From Orobanche coerulescens (taxonomy: Eukaryota; Streptophyta; Magnoliopsida; Lamiales; Orobanchaceae): 64,000 nt of DNA. Positions 22,291 through 35,197 of the stretch are shown here, in pieces. A program made the translations under genes and the position numbers. Where the stretch lies: positions 2,901,501 through 2,965,500 of the forward strand of contig CM065819.1 in the NCBI GenBank assembly GCA_033398695.1. The letters are read 5' to 3'. Under the pieces are notes generated by a model. It was not told the DNA's origin, did not search any database, and saw nothing but the letters and a program-made list of their open reading frames with translations. Position 1 is the first letter of the stretch. Each line of letters starts with the position of its first letter.

Positions 22291-24266
22291 TGTCGGGATT
22301 CGGTGCCTAAAACGAAGGCCCAGCGGAAGCGGTAAAACGAAAATTAATTCGATCCGAATCCCTACGAGGATCGATCGAGCTACGTATATACGAATATATA
22401 AACGAAAAGCAAGAGTCGTAAGAAACTAACCCTCGAAGTCCGTTGATTAAATGGTAACCTTCTCTTGAGCTATTCCCCAAGCTTTAGTTTGATCTCTACG
22501 AGTTCAATCCGCTCCAAGCCCTTGAACGATCCAACGCCGAAAGTACCGCGTCTCTACTTGCCACGCGCCGGAGAAACGACCGGAACAACGATCACCTTGC
22601 TATCCTCCGAGGATACGGCTAGAGCTAAGTGATGAAGCTTCCAATATGAAATTATAACACTCTAAGTGTATAACTCACAATCTCTCTTTGAATTCTTGAT
22701 TTTTCTCTAAGAAAAACTCTCAAGAAATAGATGAAGAAGAAGACTTTTAGAAAGAACTTTTCTCTCTCTCTCTACACTTAAACTCACGTATGAAAACAAT
22801 CAATTAGTGTATGAGATATTGAAGTCTTCTTATCTATATTCTCCTTCCACATGTTACAACTCATTCACATGAGAATATTGCCCCACAAGTCATTTTCCTT
22901 GCATTATCATCAAATAAAAATTGGAAAGAAAAGACAATGGGAAGGTAGGTGGAAGGGGGTTGGCCATGATGAAAAAACGGATGAGTTCGGTTCGTTTCGG
23001 ACTCACGTGAGTCCAAACAGATAAACTCCGATTCCGTTCCGATGTATTTATATCGATTATTTAATCCAATTAATTTTATCATATCAAATACATTATGACA
23101 TAATTAATTTCTCCAAGAAATAATTATATCCATGAATTAAATTTATCACCCAGTAATTTATTTAATTCATTAGGCCGTAAATTAATTTATCCAATAAATC
23201 AATTTAAACATCCAATGTCATGAATTAGATATCCAATATCTAATATTCATAATGAGAGAATTAAGCTTGATTCATTCCGTCGTCAATCCTAATGCGCGAC
23301 TCGGTAGGTCCGTCTCAGTTAGCAATGGGAGGAACCAAAGAGTAGTAGCACCACCTAGCACTGGCGGCTACACTGTACTCCCCGAGAACGAATGATTGGG
23401 TTCTTTCAAGAACCATTCTGTCGTGTTTACCAGTATACGTATTATCCCTTCTTTCAAATGTCCCGATCAAGTTATAGGGTCACGGTCGACCAAACCTTAT
23501 ACATTTGACGCTATGCATGCGTTAATGCAAATCGAGATCATCGAGGCCGTGTATCTAATACAACTAGCTCCAATGCTTTGGCCAAAGACTTATGATCTCA
23601 TCGCCAATAACCGCATAGGACATATAACCCGCTCACTAACGGGAGAAAGAATTCTATCTTGGTATTCGGTAGGACTGCTACTTGCCGTTAAGATGCACGT
23701 CGAGGTTGACCCCGCCTTAGGTTTACGTGGTCGAACTACTCTAATGAAAATCTTGACGTCACAAGCACATCCCTACTAAATCCTCAAGTCGAAGGTTCAC
23801 GAATACCTATCACAACCTTTCGATTCCGTCATTGACTGTCCCGGAGTGAAATCCATGTGACGAATCGAGGGTGAGTCGGTTTGAGTACACTAATCCAATT
23901 AGCATACCTATAACGTGTGCTCCCACTAACCATTAGTGTTCGACAGGCACTCTCCATGTCAAAGAACACGTCATACAAGTCTTCACATAAACTTAACGCC
24001 CAGTCAAGTTTCATCGACTTGCGAACGATTAAGTATTTGAGCTATAACCTTTCCAGTGCCGACCCCCTTATCCAATAAGGAGTGGAACGTTTTGCTCTCA
24101 AATACACGGACTAGTTTCTATATGTTTATTTACGAGTTAGGAATGCCAGTAACTACCAGTAAATAAAGAAACATTCATTTGCCTTATATAAATGGTTTAC
24201 ATAATTACAAGTACAATGCCCTCTCTCAACAACCTCTGAGTGGCATTCGAGGGCATACTCCTAACA
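22291..24266 (-). repeat. Element B 5' LTR
   Basis: The 1976-bp LTR, read on the minus strand, starts TGTTAGGAGTATGCCCTC, which is common in plant copia elements. It pairs with 6714-8697. Confidence 0.92.
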
Positions 24267-24925
24267 GTAAGGGCCTCAAGCATATGAAGAGATATCGACT
24301 TCCGGCTCAACGCATCAGCTACAACGTTAGCCTTTCCTGGATGGTAAAGGATTTCCAGATCATAATCCTTTATCAGCTCTAACCAACGTCGTTGTCTCAT
24401 ATTCAGCTCTTTCTGGCTAAAAATATACTTTAGGCTCTTGTGGTCGGTATAAATTCGACATGAAGAACCGTACAAATAGTGACGCCAGATCTTCAGTGCA
24501 AACACTACAGCAGCTAATTCCAAATCATGGGTAGGATAATTCAGCTCATACGGTTTAAGTTGCCATGAAGCATAGGCAATCGTCTTATCATGCTGCAAGA
24601 GTACGCACCCAAGTCCTTGTCCTGATGCATCACAATAAACCGAATAGCCACCGACTCCTTGAGGTAGGGCTAAAACCGGCGCGGTAGTCAGACGCCTTTT
24701 CAGCTCTTTGAAACTCCGTTGTCTCTCTTCATTCCATTCGAACCTTTCGGACTTCTGGAGTAATTGAGTAAGTAGTCGAGCAAGTTTGGAGAACCCCTCG
24801 ACGAACCTCCGGTAGTATCCGGCCAGACCCAAAAACCTACGAACCTCCTTCACGTTCCTGGGTGGAGCCCAATCTAACACTGCCTCAATTTTCTGGGGAT
24901 CTACCCGAACCCCTTCCGTCGAAAT
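24267..24925 (-). CDS. Element A RNase H and end of RT
   Basis: The minus frame is open between inserts B and C. It continues the RT with [16 protein letters not shown] and [19 protein letters not shown] (RT connection), then gives the RNase H domain with acidic residues in [31 protein letters not shown] and VVADALSR. RNase H removes the RNA strand during cDNA synthesis. No stop breaks this piece; it joins the RT at 33419 once C is removed. Confidence 0.92.
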
Positions 24926-25491
24926 TGTAATATCCGCAATTTTCGATTTTCGGTAAATTTCTTTTTTCGGCCGAAGTACGTTTTGACGACTCGATCGTGA
25001 CCGTTTCGTCATTCTGAGAATGATTAATTCTACACTTTTTGACATCCGAGTTCGTTTCGGAGTCGTTTTGTTGAGTTCTGTGCTTTTTAACGACTTTTAC
25101 GCACTTTAGTTCGGTTCTTGCGAATATTGTTGAAATCGCTGCTTCGAGTTTCCGTAAGTCCGTTTAACTTTGTTAGACGTGATGTGAACTTCGGTTTGGT
25201 TATTCGATCACGTATCGTGATTTCCAGCGTTTTGGGCCATTTTGTAATTTCTTGAAAGTTACGTATCCGTATTCTGTAATTGTTGTCTCGACCCGTTTCT
25301 TGGTCGCGTATGACTAATTATGGTATTATGTTTTCATTCCGGTCGTTGATGTTGTCCGCGAACTTTTTCGTGTTCGTTAAAATGCGTTTTCGGAAATCGG
25401 GTCGCCGAGCCACAGTGGTCGCATGGCCGGACGGTTCTTGGATCGCCGGACGATTGCGGGCACCGGACGAGCAGTGCGGCGAGAACCGGCG

Positions 25492-25785
25492 TAGCGCACG
25501 CCTTCGGCCGGAAGGCTACGCGCTAACCGACAGTGTAGCGCACGCTTCTGGCTTTAACGATGCTATCGGAGTGCAGACAGTGGAGTCCAGGGGTTCTGGA
25601 ATCGGTCAGGCTCGGCAGGTAGCGCACGCTACTGTCGGGCATTGCGTATGCTACGACCGGCAGGTAGCGCGCGCTACGGCCGGAAGGCTGCGCACGCTAC
25701 CTGGCCGAGTCAGTAGGGCAGTGTGGGCACTGGACTGCGGCCTGGGCCGATAGCGCACGCTAGCTCGGCAGCCTAGCGCGCGCTA
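25492..25785. repeat. Palindrome array in element C 5' LTR (TAGCGCACGCTA/TAGCGCGCGCTA)
   Basis: Units start at about 25492, 25514, 25536, then 25620, 25642, 25665, 25688, then 25751 and 25774, so spacing within groups is 22-23 bp and groups recur about every 131 bp. The last unit begins 23 bp before the TATA box. The 3' LTR copy (30910-31205) is more decayed. Confidence 0.85.
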
Positions 25786-25796
25786 GTCCGGCCCAG

Positions 25797-25803
25797 TATA
25801 AAT
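25797..25803 (+). promoter_or_regulatory. Element C TATA box
   Basis: TATAAAT lies directly downstream of the palindrome array. It is repeated in the 3' LTR near 31219. Confidence 0.75.
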
Positions 25804-25970
25804 GTGACAGAGCAGTCATATTTCATCTCGTTTTTCATTTCTTACCTTTCTCTTCCGCGGATGGAGACTTGGAGATCTTCGAGCCATGTTGTTTGACAAC
25901 AAATCCACGAAGTTCTTGAGTTCATAACATCAATCAATCATCCGTTATCGTCCTTTGATCCAGCGAATCA

Positions 25971-25978
25971 AGGTAATA
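25971..25978 (+). promoter_or_regulatory. Splice-donor-like site in element C 5' LTR
   Basis: The text CAAG|GTAATA lies 176 nt after the TATA box. A, D and H have a similar site at the same distance. In C's 3' LTR the GT has become GC (near 31393). Confidence 0.5.
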
Positions 25979-26988
25979 TTCCTTAGAACCCTAATTTCGT
26001 GAATTTGGGGGTTTTTGCATTTTTGTCCGATTTGTTCCGTGTTGTTGATTAATTCATGATGGGTATGATTAATCTTGGTAGTATTCTTGTGTTTAACATC
26101 ATTTAATCCATTGTTCTTCGTCGAATCGAAGTATATTTCTTGATTTCCTTCGAATTGACTTTTTGGGGGATTTGTGCTCGATCTCGTTTTTCATCCATTT
26201 TCGATGGATCGATTGTGGTTAAATGATGTTGTTAAACATATTCTATGGATTGTATATCCATATTTCATCTTGGAATTCCGTTTTCGGGTTTTGACGGGAC
26301 GAATCGTGTTCTTGGCCGTTTTGGGGGAAATCCTTGAACCTTCATCATTTGTTCTTTGAATTCAGCGGCTTTGGGTCGTACTTTGGAATTCATTTTCATT
26401 GTTATTGTTTTCGTTCGTAGTTCGTGGTTGTAGATTGTCGTTCGGTGGAGTCGGCGAGTTCGTAGTCGGTTCGTGCCAACCTACTTCGGCCGATTCTCCG
26501 CGTTGTGGATTATTCGAGGCAAGTATCTTGCCCATACATCTCATATTTCGTAGGCATAATTATTGATAAATGATTTGATGCGAAATCTAATGTTTAATGA
26601 ACGTTAAAAAGGATCGGTATGTTATCGATAAATATTGTCTTTCAACGATAATTCGTATACTTCGTGAATGGATATGTTCTCGGAATATGTGTGTTAGTTT
26701 CGTACGTTGAGAGACATTATGATCCCATTGAGTGAATATAATAGACCATAATTGTTTGCCGAGGATTGTGCATTGAATTGTATATTTGTATCGGTGGGTA
26801 TTCGACATGATGTGATGTTAGTCGTTACTCCTTTGAAAGGAGGTTGTGATGCTTAGTGTTGCTTGTCTTGATAATCGGTTATTGTTGTGTGCTTGTTGTA
26901 TGTGATGTGCCTCCAGGTAGGATTGTTGAATCTCCGGGATCCATACTTGCTAGTATGGGTCGGGCGAAACCGTAGGGTTATCCAATAC

Positions 26989-27290
26989 GGGTATGTCTTG
27001 CGGGGACTCCGAGGTTCGGGGCTTGCTAGCCCGATGCCGAGATAACTTGTGGGGTTATCATCGGGTATGTCTTGCGGGGACTCCGAGGTTCGTGGCTTGT
27101 TAGCACGATGCCGGGATAACTTATGGTTGTGGTTTGATTATGTAAGTATATGTGCTTTTAGTCACGTGACTGCGGTTACGGTGACATGTGATTTGATATA
27201 GTTTCCCTGTGGGTTATGCACTCGGGTTTGTTCTACGGGAGCATCTGAGGTCCGTGGCTTGCTAGCACGGGACGCGAATAATCTGTGGAA
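26989..27290. repeat. 74-bp minisatellite in element C 5' LTR
   Basis: GGGTATGTCTTGCGGGGACT recurs at 26989 and 27063, and a degraded third copy (GAGGTCCGTGGCTTGCTAGC) lies near 27250. Units of similar length but different sequence occupy the same part of the LTRs of A and D. Confidence 0.8.
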
Positions 27291-27996
27291 ATAGGTTGTT
27301 ATGGTATGATCGGGTTGTGGACCCCACTTGTTGTTATCGAATTTATGTTTTGGGAAAATGACTTTTGGGCTGTGTCCCTAAATGTTTTCGAAAGGCCTGA
27401 AAATTTTTAAATCCCAATGTATTCAAAACTCCCGAGGTCGTAAAATGTTTTTCACAAGATGTTTATCGGGTTTACCCTATCTTTCGATTTAATCGTTTGA
27501 TTAAGTGAATCACCTCGGGAAGTATGTTTATGATTAACATGTTTCGTGGAGTATGATATGTATGACTCGTTTTGTATTTTATACTTGCACTAGCAAAACA
27601 GTGGAGTTTTGCTAACCCCGAGTATTCGGGGGGTGGATGTCTATTTTTACATTCACGTTTTGGAGCATAACACAGGGTCGGCACGAAGGATGATGAAAGA
27701 TGAACGATACTAATCACTCGAGGATCCGTTGATGTCGTATTGGTCTACTTGTATTTTCTTTTCCGGTGCAGTATCTTTTCCCCGTTGTACGGGAGTTTAT
27801 TGTATTTTGACCCCTGCGTGGGTATGTGTTTGTAATTGAGTTGTATATTTTATTGAAAGACCAAATCGGTCTACTGAGTCATTTTAGCCTTGAAGGCATT
27901 GTCGAGATGTTAAATGTTGTTACCAGCCTGGTAGATCCTCGAGGAGAGGGTCTACGACGTGTAATATCCCTGAGTGGATTGGGGGTGTTACATAAA

Positions 27997-28013
27997 TGGT
28001 ATCGGAGCTTAGG
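27997..28013 (+). promoter_or_regulatory. Element C primer-binding site
   Basis: TGGTATCGGAGCTTAGG lies four bases after the LTR and is complementary to the initiator tRNA-Met 3' end. The same sequence is used by A. Confidence 0.9.
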
Positions 28014-30311
28014 TTGTGGAAACCTAGGATGTCGGGTCAGTGGTGTCTGTTGAGTTTTGTCTCGTTGGATTTTGTCTGACTGAGTCGTGTCGCGACACGT
28101 CGTCTGTGTTGGTTGGTCGTGATTAGTATCGTGGGGCGATCATCATCTTCGTGCGACCTGTAGATGTAAGTCTCCCTTCTTTGTGTTGTGCCTCGTGTGA
28201 CACGAGCTATTTTTATGATTATTTGTTAAGTGATGGAATCCTCTTATGGATTTTGATTTCTTGATATGTGGTTATTTGACCCTCATATTTCGTTCATATG
28301 AGGAGTAGTGTTACTGGATTGTGCATGTTTGACTTTATTTCTTTTATCCGCTGCATGAGTTCTTTTGTAATGACTTTCGGTATTTTACCGACGGAGTTTT
28401 ATTTCGAAAACCGATTCCCTTAACCGAGTTTTTGGCATTATGGCCTTGATCGTTTTGGCGAAATTCTTATGACGGTAGTTAGCATTTTGTAAATGGCTTC
28501 TGTGAGTTTTTGAAATATTACCGTCATCGGCCTTTTTGGCATTTTTGTAAATGATTTTTAGCCTGGTGGATTCCGATGCGGGACCCACAGCGCTATGATG
28601 TTCCGTGTGATTACCTGAAATTTTTGGGCATTCTAGCCTTTTTGGCATCGTCCTTTTTGACATTGAATTATTTTCGAAAACTTGAGTATCTTAGAAATAA
28701 ATTTCGAGACGTACGTTTAAAATGAATTGTTTTCTCGCGGTACTTCCAAGGTGCCACAATATGTTTCAAAATTCTTCTACCTCAAGGACCAAAATGTTTT
28801 GAGATATTTTCAATGTTTTATAAACACTTTTACTTAGACCCGAGGGTCGAATATTCTGAAAGTTTTTCACTAAAAGAAAGTGTCCTCATTTTTATCAAAT
28901 GCGAAATGGTTTTCCAAAGTCTTGATAACGATGTTTCACGTTTTTACTTTTTTTTGAAAGGTGATACTCAAGATCAACCGGTGTTTTTGCTAAATTATTT
29001 TCAAAAGGTGGTTTTCACTTTTTTAAAAAACCTATCCATTCCCGTTTGAGGGCTGGGTATGTATGTATGATGTTCGCATTTTCATTTTAATGTTTGCTCC
29101 CGAGTATGATCGAGTTGGCGGCGTGAGCGTTGAGTTGTTTTCCACATATTTGTTGTGTTAGCCCCCTGTGAGAGGCGGGATGTTGGTGTTGAATGTTGTC
29201 GCCTCGTGGTGATTTATGCATTGTCGCACATGTGTGAGCTGTTAGAGCTTTGGTTTGGTATGACCGTGTGCATCGGTGATGGTTCCGTTATGTGTCGGTT
29301 GTTTAATTGTTACCTTGCTCCCTTTTTGGTGAATTTCGTGGACGAGGTCGGAGGTAACACCCGTACTATTTTGACTTCGGTATTTTCTATTTCTCCAGTC
29401 TATCGATTTGCTCATGTTCGTTGATACTTTATAAACTTGTTCTGTATTTCGGTTTCATCGTCCGAACGAGCTGTGATCTTATTGTGGGTTGATCTGGTTA
29501 TCGATGTGACTTTTTCGGGTTCAGTTCGATTCTTGTGAACCTTGTTCGGGAGTGACATCATCGGGTCCTATTAGTTCTTTTATTCGAAGTGGATCGGATT
29601 TGGAACTCTTGTGTTTTCGACTCTGTCGACTCATTATGTTCGTTGACATTTCTGAGGTTGTCCTGCCCCTTGCTTTTGTTGATCGAACGAGTGTGGTATT
29701 ATTTTGGAATAACTCGTTTGTCGCTGTGACTTTTCAATCGCTATTCCCTTTCCTGTGGATCTTATGGGAATGCATGTCTTGTAGTTCTCACCAGATCATC
29801 CTGGGAGTTGTTGTTTGAATTTTATTATCCTTCGTGTTTCGGACATGATTGTTCGATCTTTGTTGTCTCGATCGTTTGCTTGTTCGGTTTTTGTTCTCGT
29901 TTCGTGATTGTTGAGCATTCAAGCTCCTTCCTAATTTCCTTAAGTTCGGGAAATTAGTCTCGTTTTCGATCTTCCAACCCTTGGGCGGTGGGATTCCGTA
30001 TTTGTTCAGCGGTTGGCTCGCGTTTTGATTGATGTACCGTTGGGTTGGTCAATCATATTGATTTTCGTTCGTTGTGTTTTGTGATTGTCGGATAATTGAC
30101 TTGGCTATATTATCCGTTTGATGATGCTTGTCATTTGTTGGTTTTATTATATCCCTAACGGCGACGTTGTGTTGGTCGCCGTGGAGCGTGTTTTCACGCC
30201 GTATATTCCTTTGTGTTGTTTGTAACATTTCGCCGTTGGGCGTTAGTTACGCATTCTTGTGTATATCGTTGAGTTTTTCCTGGCGGAATATTTCTTCCCC
30301 CTACTTGTTTT
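28014..30311 (+). other. Element C non-coding interior
   Basis: I see no gag, protease, RT, RNase H or integrase motif on either strand. The ORFs here are short and lack family resemblance. Sequence is T-rich with moderate CpG. Packaging or dimerisation signals would be expected in it but cannot be recognised by eye. Confidence 0.75.
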
Positions 30312-30348
30312 AAGTTTCGGGACGAAACTTCTTTTAAGGAGGGTAGAA
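30312..30348 (+). promoter_or_regulatory. Element C palindrome and polypurine tract
   Basis: AAGTTTCGGGACGAAACTT (30312-30330) is followed by the purine run AAGGAGGGTAGAA, ending at the 3' LTR. A has the same palindrome in the same place, overlapping its integrase stop codon. Confidence 0.88.
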
Positions 30349-33300
30349 TGTAATATCCGCAATTTTCGATTTTCGGTAAATTTCTTTTTTCGGCCGAAGT
30401 CCGTTTTGACGACTCTCTCATGACCGTTTCGTCATTCTGAGAATGATTAATTCTACACTTTCTAACATCCGAGTTCGTTTCGGAGTCGTTTTGTTGAGTT
30501 CCGTGCTTTTTAACGACTTTTCCGCACTTGAGTTCGGTTCTTGCGAATCTTGTTCGAAACTGCTGTTTCGAGTTTCCCGTAAGACCGTTTAACTTTGTTA
30601 GACGTGATGTGAACTTCGGTTTGGTTATTCGATCACGTATCGTGATTTCCGGGCATTTTGGGCCATTTTGTAATTTCTTGAAAGTTACGGGTATCCGTAT
30701 CTGTAATTGTTGTCTCGACCCGTTTCTTGGTCGTGTATGACTAATTATGGTATTATGTTTTAATTCCGGGTCGTTGATGTTGTCCGCGAACTTTTCGTCG
30801 TGTTCGTTCCGTACATTATCGGAAATCGGGTCGTCGAGCCACAGTGGTCGCATGGCCGGACGGTTCTTGGGGCGGCCAGGACGATTGCGGGCACCGGCCG
30901 GACAGTGCGCAGAACCGGCGTAGTGCCTTCTGGCCGGAAGGCTGCGCGCTAACGCGAGTGTAGCGCCGCTTCTGGCCGCCTAACGACGCTCCGGGTCTAG
31001 GCAGTGGAGTCCGGGGTTACGGAATCGGTCGGGCTCGGCAGTAGCGCACGCTCTTGTCGGGCATTGCGTCGCCTTCGGCCGTGAGTAGCGCGCGCTACGG
31101 ACGGAAAAGGCTGCGCCACGCTACGGCGAGTCAGTAGGGCAGTGTGGGCACTGGACTGCGGCCTGGGCCGATAGCGCACGCTAGCTCGGCAGCCTAGCGC
31201 GCGCTAGTCCGGCCCAGTATAAATGTGACAGAGCATTCACATTTCATCTCGTGTTTCATTTCTTACCTTTCTCTTCCGCGGCTGGAGACTTGGAGATCTT
31301 CGAGCCATGTTGTTTGACAACAAATCCACGAAGTTCTTGAGTTCATAACATCAATCAATCATCCGTTATCGTCCTTTGATCTAGCGAATCAAGGCAATCT
31401 TCCTTAGAACCCTAATTTCGTGAATTTGGGGGGTTTTTGCATTTTTATTCGATTCGTTCCGTGTTGTTGATTAATTCATGATGGGTATGATTAATCTTGG
31501 TAGTATTCTTGTGTTTAACATCATTTAATCCATTGTTCTTCGTCGAATCGAAGTATATTTCTTGATTTCCTTCGAATTGACTTTTTGGGGGATTTGTCCT
31601 CGATCTCGTTTTTCATCTGTTTTCGATGGATCGATTGTGGTTAAATGATGTTAAACATATTCTATAGATTGTATATCCATATTTCATCTTGGAATTCCGT
31701 TTTTGGGTTTTGACGGGACGAATCGTGTTCTTGGCCGTTTTGGGGGAAATCCTTGAACCTTCGTCATTTGTTCTTTGAAATCAGCGGATTTGGGTCGTAC
31801 TTTGGAATTCATTTTCGTTGTTATTGTTTTCGTTCGTAGTTCGTGGTTGTGGATTGTCGTTCGGTGGAGTCGGCGAGTTCGTAGTCGGTTCGTGCCAACC
31901 TACTTCGGCCGATTCTCCGCGTTGTGGATTATTCGAGGCAAGTATATTGCCCATACATCTCATATTTCGTAGGCATAATTATTGATAAATTATTTGATGC
32001 GAAATCTAATGTTTAATGAACGTTAAAAAGGATCGGTATGTTCTCGATAAATATTGTCTTTCAATGATAATTCGTATACTTCGTGAATGGATATGTTCTC
32101 GGAATATGTGTGTTAGTTTTGTACGTTGAGAGACGTTATGATCGCATTGAGTGAATATAATAGACCATAATTGTTTGCCGAGGATTGTGCATTGAATTGT
32201 ATATTTGTATCGGTGGGTATTCGACATGATGTGATGTTAGTCATTACTCCTTTGAAAGGAGGTTGTGATGCTTAGTGTTGCTTGTCTTGATAATCGGTTA
32301 TTGTTGTATGCTTGTTGTATGTGATGTGCCTCCGGGTAGGATTGTTGAATCTCCGGGATCCATACTTGCTAGTATGGGTCGGGCGAAACCGTAGGGTTAT
32401 CCAATACGGGTATGTCTTGCGGGGACTCCGAGGTTCGGGGCTTGCTAGCCCGATGCCGAGATAACTTGTGGGGTTATCATCGGGTATGTCTTGCGGGGAC
32501 TCCGAGGTTCGTGGCTTGTTAGCACGATGCCGGGATAACTTATGGTTGTGGTTTGATTATGTAAGTATATGTGCTTTTAGTCACGTGACTGCGGTTACGG
32601 TGACATGTGATTTGATATAGTTTCCCTGTGGGTTATTCACTCGGGTTTGTTCTACGGGAGCATCTGAGGTCCGTGGCTTGCTAGCACGGGACGCGAATAA
32701 TCTGTGGAAACAGGTTGTTATGGTATGATCGGGTCGTGGACCCCACTTGTTGTTATCGAATTTATGTTTTGGGAAAATGACTTTTGAGCTGTGTCCCTAA
32801 ATGTTTTCGAAAGGCCTGAAAATTTTTAAATCCCAATGTATTCAAAAATCCCGAGGTCGTAAAATGTTTTTCACAAGATGTTTATCGGGTTTACCCTATC
32901 TTTCGATTTAATCGTTTGATTAAGTGAATCACCTCGGGAAGTATGTTTATGATTAACATGTTTCGTGGAGTATGATATGTGTGGCTCGTTTCCGTATTTT
33001 ATACTTGCACTAGCAAAACAGTGGAGTTTTGCTAACCCCCGAGTATTCGGGGGGTGGATGTCTATTTTTGCATTCAGGTTTTGGAGCATAACACAGGGTC
33101 GGCACGAAGGATGATGAAAGATGAACGATACTAATCACACGAGGATCCGTTGATGTCGTATTGGTCTAGTTGTATTTTCTTTTCCGCTGCAGTATCTTTT
33201 CCCCGTTGTACGGGAGTTTATTGTATTTTGACCCTTGCGTGGGTATGTGTTTGTAATTGAGTTGTATATTTTATTGAAAGACCAAATCGGTCTACTGAGT

Positions 33301-33413
33301 CATTTAAGCCTTGAAGGCATTGTCGAGATGTTAAATGTTGTTACCAGTCTGGTAGATCCTCGAGGAGAGGGTCTACGGCGTGTAATATCCCTGAGTGGAT
33401 TGGGGGTGTTACA
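30349..33413 (+). repeat. Element C 3' LTR
   Basis: The 3065-bp LTR closely matches 24926-27992. Differences concentrate in the GC-rich palindrome region (30830-31180 against 25400-25750). Elsewhere only scattered substitutions are seen, so the insertion appears fairly recent. Confidence 0.93.
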
Positions 33414-33418
33414 GAAAT

Positions 33419-34058
33419 CACATGTCCGAGAAACATGACTTCCTTCAACCAGAATTCACACTTAGAAAACTTTGCATAGAGGTGCTGAGTCCTCAAAATC
33501 TCCAACACCAATCGCAAATACCGAGCGTGATCCTCTTCATCTCGAGAGTAGACCAAAATATCGTCGATAAAAACGACTACACAATTATCAAGATGCTCAA
33601 TAAATATTTTATTCATCAATTGCATAAATATTGCCGGTGCGTTGGTTAACCCAAAAGGCATAACCACAAACTCATAGTGTCCATACCTCGCACGGAAAGC
33701 AGTTTTAGGAACGTCGGATTCCTTAATGCGAAGTTGATAGTAACCGGACCTCAAATCAATTTTCGAGAACACCGCGGCTTCCTGCAATTGATCAAACAAA
33801 TCATCGATACGCGGTAAAGGGTATTTATTCTTAATGGTCACTTTGTTCAGTTCCCGATAATCAATACACAAACGTAGTGAACCATCTTTCTTCTTTACGA
33901 ACAAGACCGGTGCACCCCATGGCGTGGCACTGGGTCTAATATACTCTTTATCCAACAATTCTCCCAGTTGTTTCTTCAACTCTTGCATTTCCGAAGGTGC
34001 CATACGATACGGTGCCTTAGAAATTGGGGTTGCTCCTGACTCCAAATCAATTGTAAAT
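33419..34058 (-). CDS. Element A reverse transcriptase
   Basis: The minus frame runs from [19 protein letters not shown] through [23 protein letters not shown] text, the catalytic Asp in [30 protein letters not shown], and the active-site box [12 protein letters not shown]. It ends at FLGHVIS where C was inserted. Reverse transcriptase copies element RNA to DNA. It is joined upstream to the protease frame by one lesion near 34090, where the duplicate copy at 42430 is intact. Confidence 0.92.
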
Positions 34059-35047
34059 TCAACTTCCCGCCCCGGTGGTAGTCCCGGTAATTAAATGCAG
34101 GAAAACATCCGAAAAATCACTTACAACAGGAATCGAGGGAAGTGCAACTTTCCCATCCTCGACTTTCATGGCATAACACCAATACCCAACACAGCCCTTT
34201 CTAATAAGTTTTGTCACCTTCAAGGCACTAATCAAAAATTTCTGACATCCCCTCTTGTACCCCGCAAAATGGTGTTCGGTACCGTCTTTGGCTAACATTG
34301 ATATGATATTCGTGCGATAATTCATTACCGCACCGTGTCTATCGAGCCAATCATCACCGAGGATTAGATCTTCATCAACAATGTCTACGACTATCAAATT
34401 CGAAAACCACACTCTCTCAGCGATTAACACCGGACAATCTCTAACTTCCTTGTCCCCCACGATTCTATCACCACTGGGCAACTTAACCACAAAGGACTCA
34501 CAAGGGGACAAGCCCTCAATATTCAATCGACGTACACAATCCAAAGAGATGAACGAATGAGAAGCACCTGAATCAAAAAGCACTCTAACTGGATGAGACA
34601 AAAGAGAAATGATACCTGTCGCCACGGTAGCCTCTGGATATCCAGCTTTCCTCATCTCATAGACACGAGGTTGCACCGAACTAGCACTGGGAGCTCCCCC
34701 TCTAACAGACTGACCATGGCCTCTACCTCGACCGTAACTCTGGGATGGCTGACCCGTAGATGACTTCTGATTAAGACTCGGTTCTCCAGGCGTTGGGGCT
34801 GATGCCTGAATTCCAAGTGGATTTTCTTCTTCCATACAGTACATGGCTCTATGGCCTTCCTGGCCACAATTAAAACACTTCAATGGGGGTAGACCACAAT
34901 CACGATTAAGATGGCCCTATTGGCCACAATTAAAACATGTCACAACCCGGTTGGACACACTAGCACCAGCTCTGAAATTCCGTTTATCTCCCGATGCACG
35001 GGAAGACCTTTTGTTTGTATAGCTTGCCGACTGTGATCCCCGCTGGT
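34059..35047 (-). pseudogene. Element A gag end (zinc knuckles) and protease
   Basis: On the minus strand, 35047-34890 is the end of gag with a first knuckle (VTCFNCGQ) broken by an in-frame TAG at 34919-34917. A second knuckle, CFNCGQEGHRAMYC, starts the frame at 34883. A GRGRGHGQ-rich linker leads to the aspartic protease with active site LFDSGASHSFIS near 34570, and [14 protein letters not shown]. The frame is lost near 34090. The TAG is shared by the duplicate at 43260, so it predates the duplication. Confidence 0.88.
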
Positions 35048-35197
35048 TGTAATGCCCGGATAAATGGTGTATTTACCTTGTACTCGACCTTGTATGATCT
35101 TGACTTCATGACGTTATAAATCGTAGATTGGTTCCCCGTATTTGTGCCCTTATGTTTTTATATATCTTCAACATTGCATGCATGATTCTGCACGTAC

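Larger units (their letters stand above)
6714..24266 (-). mobile_element. Element B: Ty1/copia retrotransposon inserted in A pol, itself split by F
   Basis: LTRs at 6714-8697 and 22291-24266 begin TGTCGGGATT and end CTAACA on the plus strand. The target duplication GTAAG lies at 6709-6713 and 24267-24271. The primer site (TGGTATCGGAGC on the minus strand) next to 22291 and the purine tract next to 8697 set the minus orientation. The coding order gag-PR-IN-RT-RH is that of Ty1/copia. F interrupts its leader at 12777-21096. Confidence 0.93.
24926..27992 (+). repeat. Element C 5' LTR
   Basis: The order within the LTR is an AT-balanced 5' part, a GC-rich palindrome array (25492-25785), a TATA box (25797), a splice-donor-like site (25972/25973), and a 74-bp minisatellite (26989-27290). 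The LTR backbone around 25860-26560 is homologous to H (58560-59250, minus). Confidence 0.93.
24926..33413 (+). mobile_element. Element C: large non-coding LTR element (LARD-like)
   Basis: LTRs of 3067 bp (24926-27992) and 3065 bp (30349-33413) begin TGTAATATCC and end GGGTGTTACA. The duplication GAAAT lies at 24921-24925 and 33414-33418. The primer site is at 27997-28013 and the purine tract just before 30349. The 2.36-kb interior has no gag or pol motif in any frame, so it depended on enzymes from another element. Its ends resemble Tekay/Del elements such as A. Confidence 0.93.

Noticed and set aside
28385..30853. ORFs in the interior and LTR edge of element C as possible novel genes
   Set aside because: They are short, without motifs, cross the LTR boundary in one case, and have no splice or composition signature of coding.
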